Part shown: positions 1 to 14,008 of the stretch, in pieces
How positions within the stretch are numbered: position 1 is the first letter of the stretch
Layout of the letters: the number at the start of each line of letters is the position of its first letter
NCBI GenBank assembly: GCA_003260075.1
Contig: QLIY01000269.1
Span: 103,631-167,630, forward strand
Source: Phallusia mammillata
Lineage: Eukaryota; Chordata; Ascidiacea; Phlebobranchia; Ascidiidae
Reading direction: 5' to 3'
Length of the DNA: 64,000 nt
Notes under the pieces: generated by a model
What the model saw: only the letters and a program-made list of their open reading frames with translations
What the model was told of the DNA's origin: nothing
Database searches by the model: none
Position numbers and translations under genes: made by a program

Positions 1-1102
1 CAGTTTCCGTCGTTCTCATTTGTTATCAATTAGGGAAAAACGATAATTACCCAAATCTGCCTAAAAATGGGTATGAAAATAGTCATTTACGAAGTAAAAA
101 TACTTGAACTAGACTCTGGGTTTCCTTTATCCGGTTCTATGTTTTTTACGTTTCATACGAAATAACGCAATAAGAAGTTGTACATCACCAACTTCATCGA
201 TTTTTGGGGCAATTAGGAGAAAGGCACTCTTCCTTTCACGCGTGTACAAAAACAAGAGTCGAATATCTTCTAGGAGGTGAGAAATCTGTCTACCAATCGA
301 CAGCTTGAGTAATTTGCTTTGGTCCGCTTCCACTCAAACGTTTGTCGTAATCGGCTGAATGGTAAGATTGTGAGTCACTACTCGATGAATCGCCCTGTGT
401 GTTATGCCCCTACCCCCGTTTTTCGTCTAACCCACTGAATCGCCGAGAAAGTCGATATGCGTAATCCCCAGCGAAACAAAAGCATTATGGGTGTTAGGGG
501 GTCAAGAATTTGTGGACTTTTTTATGTTTTGCATGCGCTAGAAAACGCCTACACAAAGGGTTTGGATAGAAAGGTAAGGGTTATGACGTAGTGAAATGAT
601 TAAATTTCAAATATTAGGTAAAACATTGTAACTGTATGATGCGTTGTATAACTGTAGTATTATTCAACAAAATGACTGTGCGTAAATAGACAGGAGCCCG
701 CGCGCCCCACTTGAATGGCAACGCTTCCCGCAGTTTCGGTCATTTTTTCTCTGGGAAGCAAATACATGTCGAGGAAGGGTCGACACTTTCTCTGTCGGGG
801 GCTTGGACCAACAACTGTATGAAACAACGGTAGCTGTGCTAGGTACTAAAATGTGACAGCACACTTTAGCACAGCTCAGTGGTCGGTCGGCCTTCCTGAA
901 TGCGAGGTAGTTGGGTTCATATGAGTGGCGTATCAGTTTTAGCGAGAATGAACACGACGTAAGTGTTTGTAACAAAAGGTGCGTGTTGCACCGACAGTTT
1001 TTTTAATGTTGTAAGCCGGAAAAATGCCAGACTCAAGAAGAAAAACATGGGCAGTTGATTTGTATTGTGTTGTGTGTTGCCAGGTCATTAAAAACATTCC
1101 TA
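1..1102. other. upstream region of the DMRT gene, no gene seen
   Basis: No convincing coding exon, RNA gene or repeat is visible. The open frames are short and lack family resemblance. The stretch probably holds 5' flank or untranslated leader of the DMRT gene that starts at 1103. A possible 3' splice acceptor (tgttgccag) ends near 1083, about 20 nt before the proposed ATG, so an upstream non-coding exon or a trans-spliced leader is possible. Confidence 0.5.
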
Positions 1103-3327
1103 ATGTTAACTGATTCGATAATCGCAATTAAGCATCATCATAATCACTTGCCTATGGACGACGATTGCTCGAGTAACGAAGCAGTTTCGCCTCCTTTGGA
1201 AGACCATAAGGATGCGACAGGTTCAAGAAAGCCTCTAAGAACGCCAAAATGTGCAAGATGCCGAAATCACGGCGTTGTCAGCACTCTCAAAGGCCACAAG
1301 CGACACTGTCGTTGGAGAGACTGTCAATGTTCCAACTGCTTATTGGTCGTTGAGAGACAAAGAATAATGGCTGCCCAGGTAATTTTGTTACTCTTATTAA
1401 TGTAAATGTTCTCTATTGTGAGCTACGGGCGATTCGTTGGCGAATTCAGTTGACTACTTTTTGTTGTGCATATATACATATATGTTCAGAATGTTACAGA
1501 AACAGCGTATAGGCACAGTTAAAATAATCTGTAGGACAAAAAATGTAAATGCTTTGAAATTTAACGTATTATTCGCCATGTACGAAATAATTAAAATGGC
1601 GACAACAATTCTGTTTTACCCATTGTGAAAAAAATATATCACTTTCCGCTGCGCTAATGATGGAATTCGATTTCGGAAAAAAGCGATTTTTTAAGAGTTT
1701 TAGTGTTAAAGCGTACATATTTAAACGCAAAGTTCGGAGGCCTTTTAAGATTTTTAGCGGTTTTTATTTCAATACACGTGTTTTGTACTGTGTTGAACTT
1801 TGAATCCAGATTGTGATTAGCAAAACAAAGATATATAAATGCAGATCAAAATCCTAACTGTAGATAAAACCTGATGCTTATTCGATTTTGGTCTAAAACA
1901 ATATTGTCTCTTTAGCGCAAATTCCCAAAACAGGCACGTTTCTAAAAATACTTTTCTATTGGATCAACAGCCGTCAAACACATGAGGGATGGATTTAACA
2001 ACTCGGCGAAATGAAAGGGGTACCTTGCGTGCAAAAGGAAACTATTTCGGGCGTTACAGCAGCGCATGTTGTTGGTGGTTGATTACGGTATTAGGAAACA
2101 CAATTTTGGCTAGGGTCGGCTTGTAAATTAGCAACACGCCTTTAAAAGGCTCGCAGTCAATCCAACTATCTGAAAATCGCGCGTTTCAACGATAACCTCT
2201 GCGGGGATGAAGGAAGGCATAACCACGCCGCATAAAAGGGCTACTCTGCTTGCGGGAGTTCAAAGCAAAGGGCGTGGAAGATTCCACGATGTGGCATCGG
2301 TCACCTGACCCTGGGCACAAAGTTCCCGATCACAAAATCCATTTGTCGACGGTTAGGGAAGACGCCTGCGAACGTTTGAAGCAGTAAAGGCGAAAATAGA
2401 TTCTTGCAGTGGGAACGGGATCGTGCAATCAAGTCGATACCAGGGTGTATCAGATCGACCGGGGGCACTGATTGAAATTAAGCCCCAGAGGGCTCAGGTT
2501 TGTTTACAAACATTCACTCCGGTTGACTAAAGGCATCGCACTTTGTATTTTGAGGTTATTTTTAGAACACTGCGTGTATCGTTTATGATGGAACGGTTGT
2601 GTTTATCAGCACTTGACTACCGTGTGCACCTGTCATCCGCCCTGCAAAGAACTTTCAAGTGCGCGGTTTTCGTAATGCACAATCACAGCACCGAGAACCA
2701 TTAGGGAATCGCGGAAGTTGTGAGTCTGTTTTCACGAGGCCTAACAAAAAATCGGTAACCGATCCCGTAAGTTTCTCACAAGAGCCCGCTGTAAGGAAGC
2801 CCGGCTTGGCAAAGTTTGTCGTGGGAAACTGTGAGAGTGGAGATCGCGGGGTAACGAAGCGACGAACTTCGTGGGAGCATCGAAATCCATCTGTTTACGA
2901 TATCTATAGTCATAGTAAGACCGTGCGCAGTACACGCATCGCTCCGTAACGATGTATTTCTTTCGGTAATTGATTTGGCTACAGAAGGTGGTAAAATCAC
3001 AACATCGGGTTTCCAGTACGTTAAACACAATGTGCAGTGTTTACCCTGTCAAAAAGATAAGAAAAACAGGCGCGTTATTGTAGGTGTATCTGTTTGGGCT
3101 TTTGGCACGTTTTAAAAACACGCCGCGCCATTTATATCTGTGTATAGGGGGCGCGATGGCGGCCTGACCTTTATGACCCAACAGTCAATAGGCTCGCGGC
3201 TGCCCTAACGCCTTCCGCCTGGACGAAAGTCACGTGCCGGCTGGGACGTATTTCAACGACATCGGCTGGCATCAAAGCGACATCGCGATGTCATGCACGC
3301 CGCTACCCCATCCCCCATCTGCGCGCG

Positions 3328-3416
<89 letters not shown>

Positions 3417-6400
3417 ACACCGCACTAACGGCCGCCCTCCAATGCAAAGCGAAGCATTGGGCCGCGAGCGTGCTTCAACCCTTCTTACACAATGTGCAGT
3501 CGGTGGCGTTTTCCAGACTCAAACAAACACCCACCGAACGGCCTATTTATCAAATCCAGCATACCTTTCTCCAAATACATCAACCATCTCTATACGTGCG
3601 TTTTCGATACATTAGGGTCGCGGAGGAAAGGGCGTTGATGGGTTGGGGTTACACGTCATCGTAGACGCAAATCAAATATGGAGGCAAAGCTTGGGCGATC
3701 GTTATGATCTCACGCTGGGTTTGATTTTGTCAAGCAATTTTGTATTTGTAAATTGATTGTAATGCATGAAAGAAAATGTAAATTACAAATGACTAAGTGA
3801 CTTTTTCCCGTTTCCACTAATTTTCCCAAGTTAGAATAAGAAGTGGAATCCAAAGACCAACATTTTTTTACCTAAGTAAATCCCACACTCATTCGTTTCC
3901 AAGATCTCGCTACGGGGAAATTATTTCTCTTTTCGGCCCGCGCTGTCCAGCTAATGACTAAACCGTCTTGAAGTATGTTGTTTTTACCCAAAACCCCGGC
4001 AGCATCTCACAGTGTGTTGATACAACAACGGACAGCCGCATCATTTTGTTGCATTTAAAGTGGACAGAGGGACGCCAGACAAACAATTTTTCGGTATTTG
4101 ATTACAGTCAGCTTTGATCTGCACCTAGTGGAGACAAAGCCACTTAAACAAAGGCGACTAAGTGGCAGCGGGACTTGTAAGAAACTCCATGCAACCAGAC
4201 GTTTTGTTAAAAACCGTATGGGCAAAAAATTTGATCGATATAACGAGAAGATGTTTAACGAAGCGACGTGATTCTGCAAATACGCGAAGTTGCAGTAGCA
4301 ACTACAGAAGTGAAAGCAAAATTGGTCCTACAATTAGGCTATAAAGAATATCATATCTTTGTCCTGCTTGCTTGTAATTGAATTGGTGCAATTTAAGGAG
4401 TTGAAAATGTTTAAAAGGTCCACACGTGCTTACCGTATACTATTTACTTTGGTCACCCGTTTGTAAAACCAACGCTAATGTAAAACTAACCTTCAATTTT
4501 GGTCCGCAACGATCAGCCATTTAATTTACGTATTATTTGTCGATCAAAGATTTACTAAACGGAAATGGTTTATTTATTCGTAGGTCGCTTTGCGAAGACA
4601 ACAAGCGGCTGATGTAAAAAAGGGAGTCCGGGTAGACGGAAGTGAAACTACGTCATCACTGTCCGAATCAATCCAGTCTCGATCTGCATCGGATGGTGGG
4701 ACGGCAGCCTTACGAGCAAGAAGCAAAACGCTCAGGACGGTTTCTTCACTGACAAAAACAATGCTAGGAAGTAAGTTGAGACAAGAACTGGCCAAGTTTC
4801 GCCGCAACGAATCAATTTACAACCAAACTTTAAAAATGTATTAATTTACGATGATTGGACTGGGTAACAATACATCAACGAATGACATGATTGTGTTTTT
4901 TAAACATCTCAGCACGAAACTGCTCATTCCAGTTTGCGACCAACCTTTTTTCGTTTACTGACGATGATAAAAAATACATGCCAAATGAGTTCATATATCG
5001 GCATAAAATTCATAAAACTATCCCTATTATATAGTTCATAAAATTACCGAAAAATATATATAAACGATGTAAAGCAAAATATTTGATTTCAGGTATGCAA
5101 GAGAACGCATCGCGCCAGAATTTGCCTCCTCTGACCGAGAGGATGCGAAAACGAAAAGCGTTTGCAGACAAGGAACTGGACGACGCAATGATGCAAAGAG
5201 AAATGTCGTTTGCGTGCGGAATGGCATCCAACAAACCGTACGCTATGCCACAGCCAAGGGCTGGAAACCATCTTATTTTCCCTGCACAACCAATAATGCA
5301 CGGAGCTGCCTTAATGCGAATGGGCGAAAATCCAACAGTTCCACAAATTCGTTCCCAATGGACGCCAAAAGAACAGCAAGTTGCAATGTTTCCCGGCCTG
5401 TCGCAAGCTGGCAAATTTAATGCGCCTATATCTCCGCCGGAGACTACTCTTATGTATGGACCAAAACTCGAAATGGGTAAACCTGTAAAAAACGACCATT
5501 CAAGATTTGATTCACCGAATTCAGTGGCTTCGATGGAGCAGTGCAGTAGCGACGAAGGGAGTGGGGGATTGAAAAGAAGAAAAACAGCGCCTTCCGCGTT
5601 AAAAAGTCCGATTCAAAATGGCGCCCATCTTGCCAAGGCGACTTCGAAGCAAACGAATTCTGTGCCGTTTGTAGACAATCTGAAAGTCGATCCGCGGTTA
5701 GCAAATCGACTTCACGCTCTATATTCGATGTTTCCGGATTGTAACCCTGAAAGAATTAATAGTTTGCTGAAATTTTATGACGGTGCAATGTACAAGGCCG
5801 CCGGAAATGCGGAAAGAAACACTTTTCCGTGCAATGCTAAACCGTGTCCGGGATTTCCGGACTGCACCGACGCGCAGTGTGCATTAAACTCAACACAATC
5901 AGTCTTCCACCAAAGTACCCTCAATCCGCTTTCTTACAACAAGTTAATGACCGACTCTACGCGAAGCCCTGAAAATTGGCTGTACAAGTACCCACTGCCC
6001 ACCTACAACGCACCTGTCCGAAATCTATTTAAATATCCACCATTGAACTGCAATAACCTTACTTTTCGTGGCGTTGGAGCGGCAACCAGCGACGCTCAAT
6101 TGCACAATAATTTATTACGCCTATCAAACTTAGTCTACGCCGAAAACATGGCACGTGCTGCTCAAGATGCTCTTGGAGCACACCCTGATCCTAATCTCAC
6201 GCCCAGAACCGCAAGTGTTGACTCGGGAACAAATTTGGAGGACACGAAGGGGTCGAGAAAACGTTCCCGGAAGGCTAGTTCCAAAGACAAATCGAATGCG
6301 CCAAAGGCACCGCCAGGCCCAAGTCAAAGTTTTTCGGTGGGGTTTGAAAAGTTTTCCAGGACTGAAGTAAAAGAAGATTCAGGACGGGGGTCATCGCCTG

Positions 6401-6678
6401 AAGTTTACGGGCTACATTTGCACCAAAGTGATCATACCAAATTATCGCCTGTTCGCAGTGATTCTAGGAATAATGGTGATCTTGTAAATCATTGTTTTTC
6501 TGAATCCAGAAACGACAATTCTGGGAAAAGTCCATCTTGTGGAACTGCGCCCAGAATTGATTTAAATACACCACAACAGTTTGTGCGAATGTTTAACGAC
6601 TTTGTACCTTCTCCGCCCAGAAAACATAAAATCACACCCTTTACAGTGCAGTCTATAATTGGACGTGCAAACGCATGA
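1103..6678 (+). CDS. DMRT: DMRT-family (doublesex/mab-3 related) transcription factor, 3 coding exons
   Basis: Nuclear DNA-binding regulator of development. Exons by eye: 1103-1378, 4584-4770, 5093-6678, joining in frame to about 682 codons; a second in-frame ATG at 1154 would give 665. The DM domain spans the first intron. Exon 1 carries [15 protein letters not shown] and [15 protein letters not shown] with the paired Cys/His zinc ligands, then [11 protein letters not shown], and exon 2 continues with [11 protein letters not shown]. This intron position and the ALRRQQA tail are typical of DMRT proteins. Around residue 360 a segment with [20 protein letters not shown] resembles a divergent CUE/DMA-like helix bundle, suggesting the DMRTA (DMRT4/5) class, but this is uncertain. 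The remainder is low-complexity, rich in Ser, Pro and Asn, with basic clusters ([14 protein letters not shown]). A poly(A) signal AATAAA lies at 6876-6881. The long first intron (3.2 kb) holds an 88-base C run. Confidence 0.92.
1379..4583 (+). other. first intron of the DMRT gene
   Basis: A 3.2 kb intron bounded by gtaatt at 1379 and ttattcgtag ending at 4583. No second gene is visible; the proline- or glycine-rich frames near 3.3 kb are translations of a C homopolymer. The stretch is rich in CpG. Confidence 0.7.
3328..3415. repeat. uninterrupted C homopolymer, 88 nt
   Basis: An 88-base run of C in the DMRT first intron, with no duplicated flanks. A pure run this long is unusual in a genome and hard to sequence. 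It is probably a placeholder or bad gap fill, like the runs at 21088-21176 and 21306-21387. Confidence 0.95.
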
Positions 6679-6681
6679 TCT

Positions 6682-9600
6682 TTTCTTGTGTTTGAGCAGT
6701 CCCAAACGTCTTACGTCTATTGCAGTAGCTTTTGTGATAACCTATTACTTTTGTTCATTTTATATGTCTGCCATTTCTGTCATGTTTTATGCAACCGCAG
6801 TGGCGTTTTTATGCAGTCGCGTCGCCCCTATTATGTCGCGTGCTGCTTTCAAGTTTTTCTTGATCAATTTATAGCAATAAAAGTATAACGTCAACTCCAC
6901 TCATTACCCGCTATGTCTCGCCGTTTGATAAAATTTGTTTCCGCGACCACAGAAAAGAACACAATATGTAGAGCCTGAACATTAAGCATATCGACTTCAA
7001 AAAGTTTTCTTGCGGCTAAACTTACATCTAGGACATGGTAATGGCGTAATCTCAGCACATGCGATCCTCGAAATACCGCCCTTCTAAGGCCACCGCTCTA
7101 AAAGACAAGTTATACGTTGGTAATCCGCTGACGATATTACTGGACATTACGCAGCCCGCCTTTGAGAAACGACACCGGTGTCGAAACGAAATCGAAGCAG
7201 CAAATTTCGGGATCGAAATACCAGCAGGCAAATGGCATTCAGCAATCCGACACCGCACTTATGTCTCTTTGTCGGCGCTTTGTGTCAGATTGCGTTCATA
7301 CAAATAGGATGGCAATCCGTCAAGTGAGATCCGAGTGGTCTTTGCGATTTTCCACTTGGTAGAAAACAGGCTTTAAGGTGTCATTTCTGTCTAATACTTT
7401 ATGAGGAGCGGCGATCAACTTAATATTTGGCGACGACCATTTTTCGAAATCTGGCGAGTTGACCCAGACAATTGCTGTAACGTAATGCCTATTTTTAGAT
7501 TACGTTGTTCTTTCACTAGCCTTTTATGGAAAACAATTTTGTAACGCTGTTCAGGATTGAAGAAACCTCCTGGTATAATTTTGTTTGACGGCCATCCCTT
7601 GCGCTCTAAAATTGTTGCTCCCAAATGACTTATACCAAGTGAGAACGATTTCAAGAATAAAAAATAACACTTATCTGTTCAAACAAACCGTTAGGAAACC
7701 TTTAGGATTTTCGCACAATTTACCCGGAATGTTAACAGCTACTGCTCAAAAAGACTTAAATGTTTAACTCACCCCGAACGATAATTGTTTAGTTGGGATT
7801 ATAGCATTCGTGAACATCTGACGTGGCTACAGAAACCAGTTTAACCTTCCAATATATTGTCCAAACCATGCTTGCCAAATATGAAAAATAGCTACACATG
7901 TGTAGACAACAAGATAATGCAAGGTGTAAATAGAAATCCGCGCTTCCAGTTCGCGTGCATCGGGCCGCTCTGTCAGATTTCCCTTGACAGGTAAACTTCA
8001 ATCACTCTCGGTTGCCGCAAAATTGAAAACGACAATAGTTGAGGGCGGCGCCTGGCAAACATGCTCAAAAATAACCCGGATTTGAGCACACAAGATAAGG
8101 TGCGCCGAACATTGAAGTTCACTGTTCACAAACAACTTAATTAGCTCGAATTACGTGCTGTTACTGATTCACCGTCTACTGCGGGTCCCTATTTGGAACT
8201 GAGTAGTAAGCCTTGCTGCGCTTATGCGGGCTTGGTAATCCTTGTTAATTCAAACGTGCCCGACCTGGCGGCCATGTTATCCCATTCGTTACACCGCGTA
8301 ATGTGCATGCCCCAACACAATGAACGCAACATCAATGTCGAGTGCTGGACGACTTCAGTTGACAGTTATTGTTTGCCGGAGTGCTCAGGCTGGTGGAAAA
8401 ACGAAACTCACTCGCCGCTAATTCGATTTCTGGACGAAAACCGAGCAAGGGTTACGAGCAAGTCTTGGGCATTTTTGTATTAATTCACTGTTGACATACA
8501 ATCACAGCTGAAAGGTTAATTGTTGGATCAGATATTCTTTAACTAAACAAGCTAGGTTAGGTGAACCGATGGCCCGTGCGCAGAAGTCGACAGAGAAGGT
8601 TGATTTACGCCCTAAGAAGCTATAGACTTATAACAGTCAGTAAATTTTGGGCGGAAAGCGCATCCATTGTATTTAAAATGCTTTTTGCGATAAACGCACT
8701 CTCGACTAAACTAACAGAACTAATCACCAGAAATTGATGGATGCGGCGAGCTTTGCTTCTGTCTTAAAAACACCTCGGGGCGCAAAAGTGCAACTTAAAT
8801 TTTACCGCAAAATTCGTTTCAACGCAGCATGGTGGTTGGGAGTGAATATGATTAAATGGTAAACGCTATTAGCACTGAATAAACATCCTGCCTGTCATTC
8901 ATCTAGTTATATGGGCGTGATTCCGTATAAGCCGGCAGTAGAAAACTGTGTCAATTTTTGACAGGTGCTGACTCCGACCGCCAACTTCTCAACGTAATGA
9001 GGCATGTAATCCTAAACAGTAGCCCGATTTTATACATCCGTAAAAGGTTTTTCGTCAGTGGCAAATGTTCCAGGGTGGCCTGGTGGGATTTTTAAGGCTT
9101 TTTCGTAATGTGTTTCTGTCAATGTAAGATGCGGCGGGCTGTCACGGGAGGACGCACACCTTTCTACTGCTGTCAATCCACCTACTTTGCTGTAGAGAAC
9201 CCAAAGATTGTAACCAATGATTCTGTTTTGGTGCAAGAACAAATATGCACTGATTACTTCCGTGTGATGGAAGAGCTGCGCCCAAAAGTACTTGCCAAGT
9301 AGGATTTCTTGTTTGTGTAAGTTTGGTTGTTTGGTACTCATGGCAACAAAAACGACGAACTACCACACCATCGCTAGTCGGTGGTCGTTTAATCAAAATG
9401 TGGCTCTTTAACCACGTGCGATTGTGTGGACTAAATCAGAACACTTTAGGTGTTTTTATTTTATTTTATTACGGGGTTCTAACCCAGAACGAACCGCGAT
9501 CAAAGTTTTTTATGTCTGTATAAGGGTCAGGCGCGCCAGACCGTGTTTTAAAATTTTTAAGGTGGAACTTCGTGTCTTTCATCTCGTAGTCAAAAAATAC

Positions 9601-12600
9601 ACCAGTCCAAGAACATCCTACAGAAAGCAAACAAATATAACTATACCTTACAATCTAATACACTAACTGCTCAACGATTACGAACAGATCGTTACCCGTA
9701 AATAAATAGACCATTTTCGGAAATTTTATTTGGGAAAATAAACACGGCCACGACTGCTTGCAGAACTAAACCAATAAACGTCGAGGCTTAGTTTAACAGA
9801 TAACAGTTGCAGGCAAAAGAAAAAATCTTCTACAGGTTCAATATGAAAATGGTTTATTCTCGAAGACGTGGTTCGTCGCTTGACAGGGTCCATTCAGTCG
9901 GAAAACCGGGAGTCGGTAACTTAACGGAGGAAACCGGCTTTGGACTTTCAACCACTTCTGCTGTCGATTCACTGAAACCGAAAATTTGATAATTTAAAAC
10001 TCAAACAACCAGTAACTTTTTCTGCGGGACTTTTTGATGATTTGTTCATGAGAGTATCGAGGTGGAAAATCGCTTGTGATGTCGCCTGCCGTGATTCGTG
10101 ACGTGTAAGGATGTTGTTTTCATGGTGGATGTGATTCGACAGGATTTGGAAGTTCTGATACGGGGGCTAACTGGGGTCATAAGTTGGTCACCGGGGTGAA
10201 GTGTCTACCCAGTGTCCCAGCATATGGCGATTGCGTGACAACGTACCTTATATAGAATTAAAAATGCCGTAATGAAAAATCACTTGTTCATAATGGTCTT
10301 AAAGGTAGTTAAATGTTTTTCATTAGTATGAAAACAGATACAAATGAGAAAATGCGTGTAGATTTTAGTTTTAGAAATGAAACTCGGACACACAAAAATA
10401 TCGTCATTTCACACAGACCACTCTATAACGCTCACTCGAAGTCAATTATTATCATCCATAGAGTTTCCATCAAATATGTGGGGCCGGGTGTTTCACGGAC
10501 CGCACCTAATCGGTGGGTCTTCAAAAAATGCACTGCGGCATTTAGGTGTCGCCCGGGCATATCGGATTATAGGGCGAGAAAAATTCTTTCAAGTCTGCTC
10601 TATCACAACAACTTTTACACACTGACGCTCATCTTTCGTCAGTGTGCAAGTGGCCTGGGCCGATTGCACATGGGATAAGGAGCACCGTAAACCCTTGCTA
10701 CTTTCATCCCCGGTGACTGTCCCCTGCCCCCTGGCCGATTATCGAAATGCGTGAAACACGAGAGGCGTAAAAGCAACACGTAGGCAAATACGATTAGGCC
10801 AACCTTCTGTGATCGTCAGAGCATGAAGAGCAACAAGCGTAAAGCCGACGACCGACTCGGCGATCGGATGACGCAGCCTTTGTTTATCACAAAACGCCAA
10901 TCACCGTTTCTTTTTGTACAAAGTACGTTGAAAATGGAAACCTGTGACAGACAGCTCCTTACCCGGTGCGGAGAGGGCTGATATTGAACCTAGAACAGTG
11001 TACAATGAACTTTCAAAAAATCTGACCATTCATTTTTATATTGTCTCATTTTTATAGTTTTTAACGCACATCAATGGACATTTGAGCGTCCGAATTCAGG
11101 TGTCCAAATTCATGAGCATAAATCTACATAACACAACAGCCACCATAACTAAGACTAAAAATCCAAACAAAAACCCTCAACACAGATTTAGTGTATCCTT
11201 AAAGGCTTTCGTGCCTGAGAAAACCAATCCACCCTTGACCTCCAGAAGGGTAATATTATTGCTTCCTGACAGACGCAAATTTTTTTTTTATGCGTCCGTG
11301 TCACCCCCTCACCCTGCAGTTTCAACACACCGTTAGCGGAGATTGGATGGTGTTAACGCCTTTGGGCAAAGCTTGATGGGATGAGCGTGAAACCGCAAAG
11401 GCACATGATATCATTCGATGCGGATGCGGAGTGATGAAGGTGATTCCTCAGTGAGCCAGCATCCAGCGCAAACCGGGTGTCAAGTTTCGCGAGGGTGGTG
11501 TCTGAAATCGACTGCACCAAGGCATGACAAATCTCAGGCAAGCAGAGGCGCGTCACTTTACACCTGGTATATTCCCAGCGCGGCCCCCAAGTTCGTTTAT
11601 CACAACTAAGGCGGAGGGATCAATTGGCGTTGCCTGTTTACCGAAGACATCTCTTAGTTGCCCCCCCCCCCCCCCCCCCCCCCCCCCTATATTCCCAGCG
11701 CGGCCCCCAAGTTCGTTTATCACAACTAAGGCGGATGGATCAATTGGCGTTGCCTGTTTACCGAAGACATCTCTTAGTTAGCGCATCGCGGGGATCTGCG
11801 AGTTGGCTATAGGGCGTCTTAGTGCGCAAGCAGTCGCCCCCCAACAAAATTGCTGTGGCTGTTTGCTGATCGACCGCAAGAAGTGTTTGAGCCCAAACGT
11901 AAATCTCCGCCTAATCTGACACCCCGTAAAAAGCGCAGCTGCATACCTGTTTAAGGCAACTGCGTTATAAGGTTTGCTCAATAACGAGAATCCCTTCAGC
12001 AAATTGTTTTATCCATTGGCTGCCCACGCATGGCACGTATTCGACTAAGGACAAGATCGTGGTTCTATTTTGTTGGAATCGACAGCGTAAACAAAGCTAA
12101 GACAACAGGTAAGGTGATCGGTTTGTTGATAGAGATCCGCTGGAACCGATGCGCTTGTTGTTTGTGAAAGCTCGATGGAAAAGCCAAATGATACGCGCGC
12201 GAAAATGTGACCGCACCCGCCCTAGCGATCGTTTCCAAATCTCACTTGAAGTTTGGAAAAATGAAATCAATCATTTTTAGAAAAAATGTGAATGTTTACA
12301 ATGGAACCATGTGTAAGGGAAACGATTTATTGCCGAAGGGTTTGGCTATCTTTTAAATACTCTGATGCAGTTCTGTTTTACTTTGCGTAATTCGTTGTTT
12401 ATAGGAACCAAACGGGGTTTATTAGCCATCTGACATTGATTGACGATGCGTTATGTCAGCGAGTGACAATTTCGTTAAATGACTCAAAAATCATGTTTAC
12501 CCACAAGGATGGCGCGAAGCGAAAGAACGCAAACCGCAAAGCGAGATTCCTTTCCGGGCGCTTTTCTCCAGGGGACGCGCGACAACGCCCGTGAGAAAAG

Positions 12601-13258
12601 TTCAAGTGCCACGGTCGACACATTCCGTGATTGTATAAAACAAAGCCAAGTATTTCGGCATCAGGTATCGCGTGGGCAACAGCGCACCATCAACAAGTGA
12701 CAGACTTTAAACAAAAAACGCGGCTTTACCAGGTCGAATCGCAATCCACTGTGCGGGTGGCACGTTTCATTTGACGAAATTCGTCACGACGTGAAACAAA
12801 ACAACCTGACCCCAGAGCTAACGTCGCAGGGGTTTTCCCCAGATAAACGGTATTGAACAAAACGGTTGCATGACCTCAGGTTTGTGACTCTGACCCGGTG
12901 TCTTGCGGTCCTAGGCAGAAGGCTCTGGGAACTGATGCAACGACCTTTTATATATACGTTCCAAATTGAGAGTTACCACACACGATTTTGCTTTTGTTTG
13001 GGTTAATGGGTTCACGAGTCAGGTTCAGAGAGACTAGGTTTGTGAATGTCTGCCAGAAAACGATAAGGGTACCGAGAGCGACGGACGGCTATTATGTTGC
13101 TCTTTGCCACCACCAGGTGGAATTGTTTTACCTAGATTTGCTACTGTAATTTTGGTTCAATTGTTGGTTATTGAAATCAATTTGATATTAAAACATAAAA
13201 AACTTGTATATTTAGAAGTTTTGTTATTTCATCTAGTTGTGCATGACGTTAATCAAAT
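6682..13258. other. 6.5 kb intergenic stretch, no supported gene
   Basis: After the DMRT 3' end (AATAAA at 6876) no exon could be recognised until the NDUFA7 gene. Open frames are 60-121 codons, have no family signature and lack coherent splice partners. The interval is CpG-rich and non-repetitive except for the homopolymer-joined duplication at 11568-11779. It lies between two developmental regulators (DMRT and Atonal) and may contain enhancers, but no specific site can be supported from sequence alone. Confidence 0.5.
11568..11779. repeat. direct duplication joined by a 27-base C run
   Basis: Copies at 11568-11659 and 11688-11779 are 92 nt each and differ at one site (gcggaggg versus gcggatgg). 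They are separated by G then C27 (11661-11687). This is one of a series of homopolymer-joined duplications in the window; see the findings for the artefact interpretation. Confidence 0.95.
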
Positions 13259-13658
13259 TTAAACAAACCTTTTTCCTTCTAGCTGTTTGGCTGCACCACT
13301 TTCCAGTTGACTAGTGGATTGAAATGCACTCATTACCACAAATGGGGGAGTTACTTTTCTTCTGGCATCTCTTGTATAATAATAGTTGTCTGACAGTTTT
13401 GCATTCACACCAGGAGGTATATTTGGCTTGGGGATAGTCCTACCAGAAAGTTTTCATAAACATCTGAATAAATTGATATTGTAAATGTTAAAATGTTCAT
13501 ACCTTGGAGACATATCATCCTTATAGCGAAGCCACATTTTGTTTCTCCTCTGTAACATGGAAAGTTATTGGTGAAAAGAAATTGTGTTCACAACAAAAAC
13601 AACTTACCAAACCAAGCCATTTTGTAATAGCTGAAACAAGAGGTGTTTGCTGTGACAT
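13259..13658 (-). CDS. NDUFA7: NADH:ubiquinone oxidoreductase subunit A7 (complex I B14.5a)
   Basis: Accessory subunit of mitochondrial complex I. Three minus-strand exons: 13658-13608, 13549-13503 and 13439-13259. The first two junctions are in frame. The product starts MSQQTPLVSAITKWLG, continues KMWLRYKDDMSPRTIPKP and has the family core KLSDNYYYTRDARRKVTPP, matching human LSNNYYCTRDGRRESVPP. Read straight through, the third exon ends at TAA (13261-13259), giving about 92 residues against about 113 in human. The usual C-terminal tail is not found, so a further splice at the gtttgt just before the stop is possible and the 3' end is uncertain. A strong acceptor (ttatttctttccaacag, exon from 13697) sits about 40 nt before the ATG, fitting a leader exon or SL trans-splicing. 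It is the third gene of a same-strand cluster, below SNAPC5. Confidence 0.88.
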
Positions 13659-13795
13659 TTTTGGTGTATTTCAGTTACATGCTACATTTAAACTAACCTG
13701 TTGGAAAGAAATAAAGCGCAAACATTAAAAAAGAACTTTTGAATATTAATAAGCAAAGCAGAAGAAATGGAATTGAAAATAATTGCAATTTGATG

Positions 13796-13801
13796 TTTAT
13801 T
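13796..13801 (-). terminator. candidate poly(A) signal for SNAPC5
   Basis: AATAAA on the minus strand, about 210 nt past the SNAPC5 stop and about 100 nt before the NDUFA7 leader acceptor. It is the only clear hexamer in the interval and would end the upstream message before NDUFA7 begins. Confidence 0.4.
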
Positions 13802-14008
13802 CTTGCCATAAATAGCAAACCAAAATTCACAATCATTAAATGTGGTGGTGTTTGACTAATTTTATAAATATATATACAATCTACAGAAAAAGCATTAAGG
13901 CAGGTTTATGACACTCGAAAAAACTTTTGCACCCGGGTTTGTTGCCAACATGTATGTTCATGGTTTGCCATCAGCTGTTACGAACGTCTGCATCAGCTGT
14001 TATGCATG

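Noticed and set aside
3234..3664. Long proline-rich or glycine-rich frames
   Set aside because: They are only translations of the 88-base C run; the flanking residues have no coding character.
8193..8483. 96-codon frame in the DMRT-NDUFA7 interval
   Set aside because: No recognisable motif, no poly(A) signal or splice partners nearby.
10313..10678. 121-codon frame in the intergenic stretch
   Set aside because: Composition and lack of motifs suggest a chance open frame.
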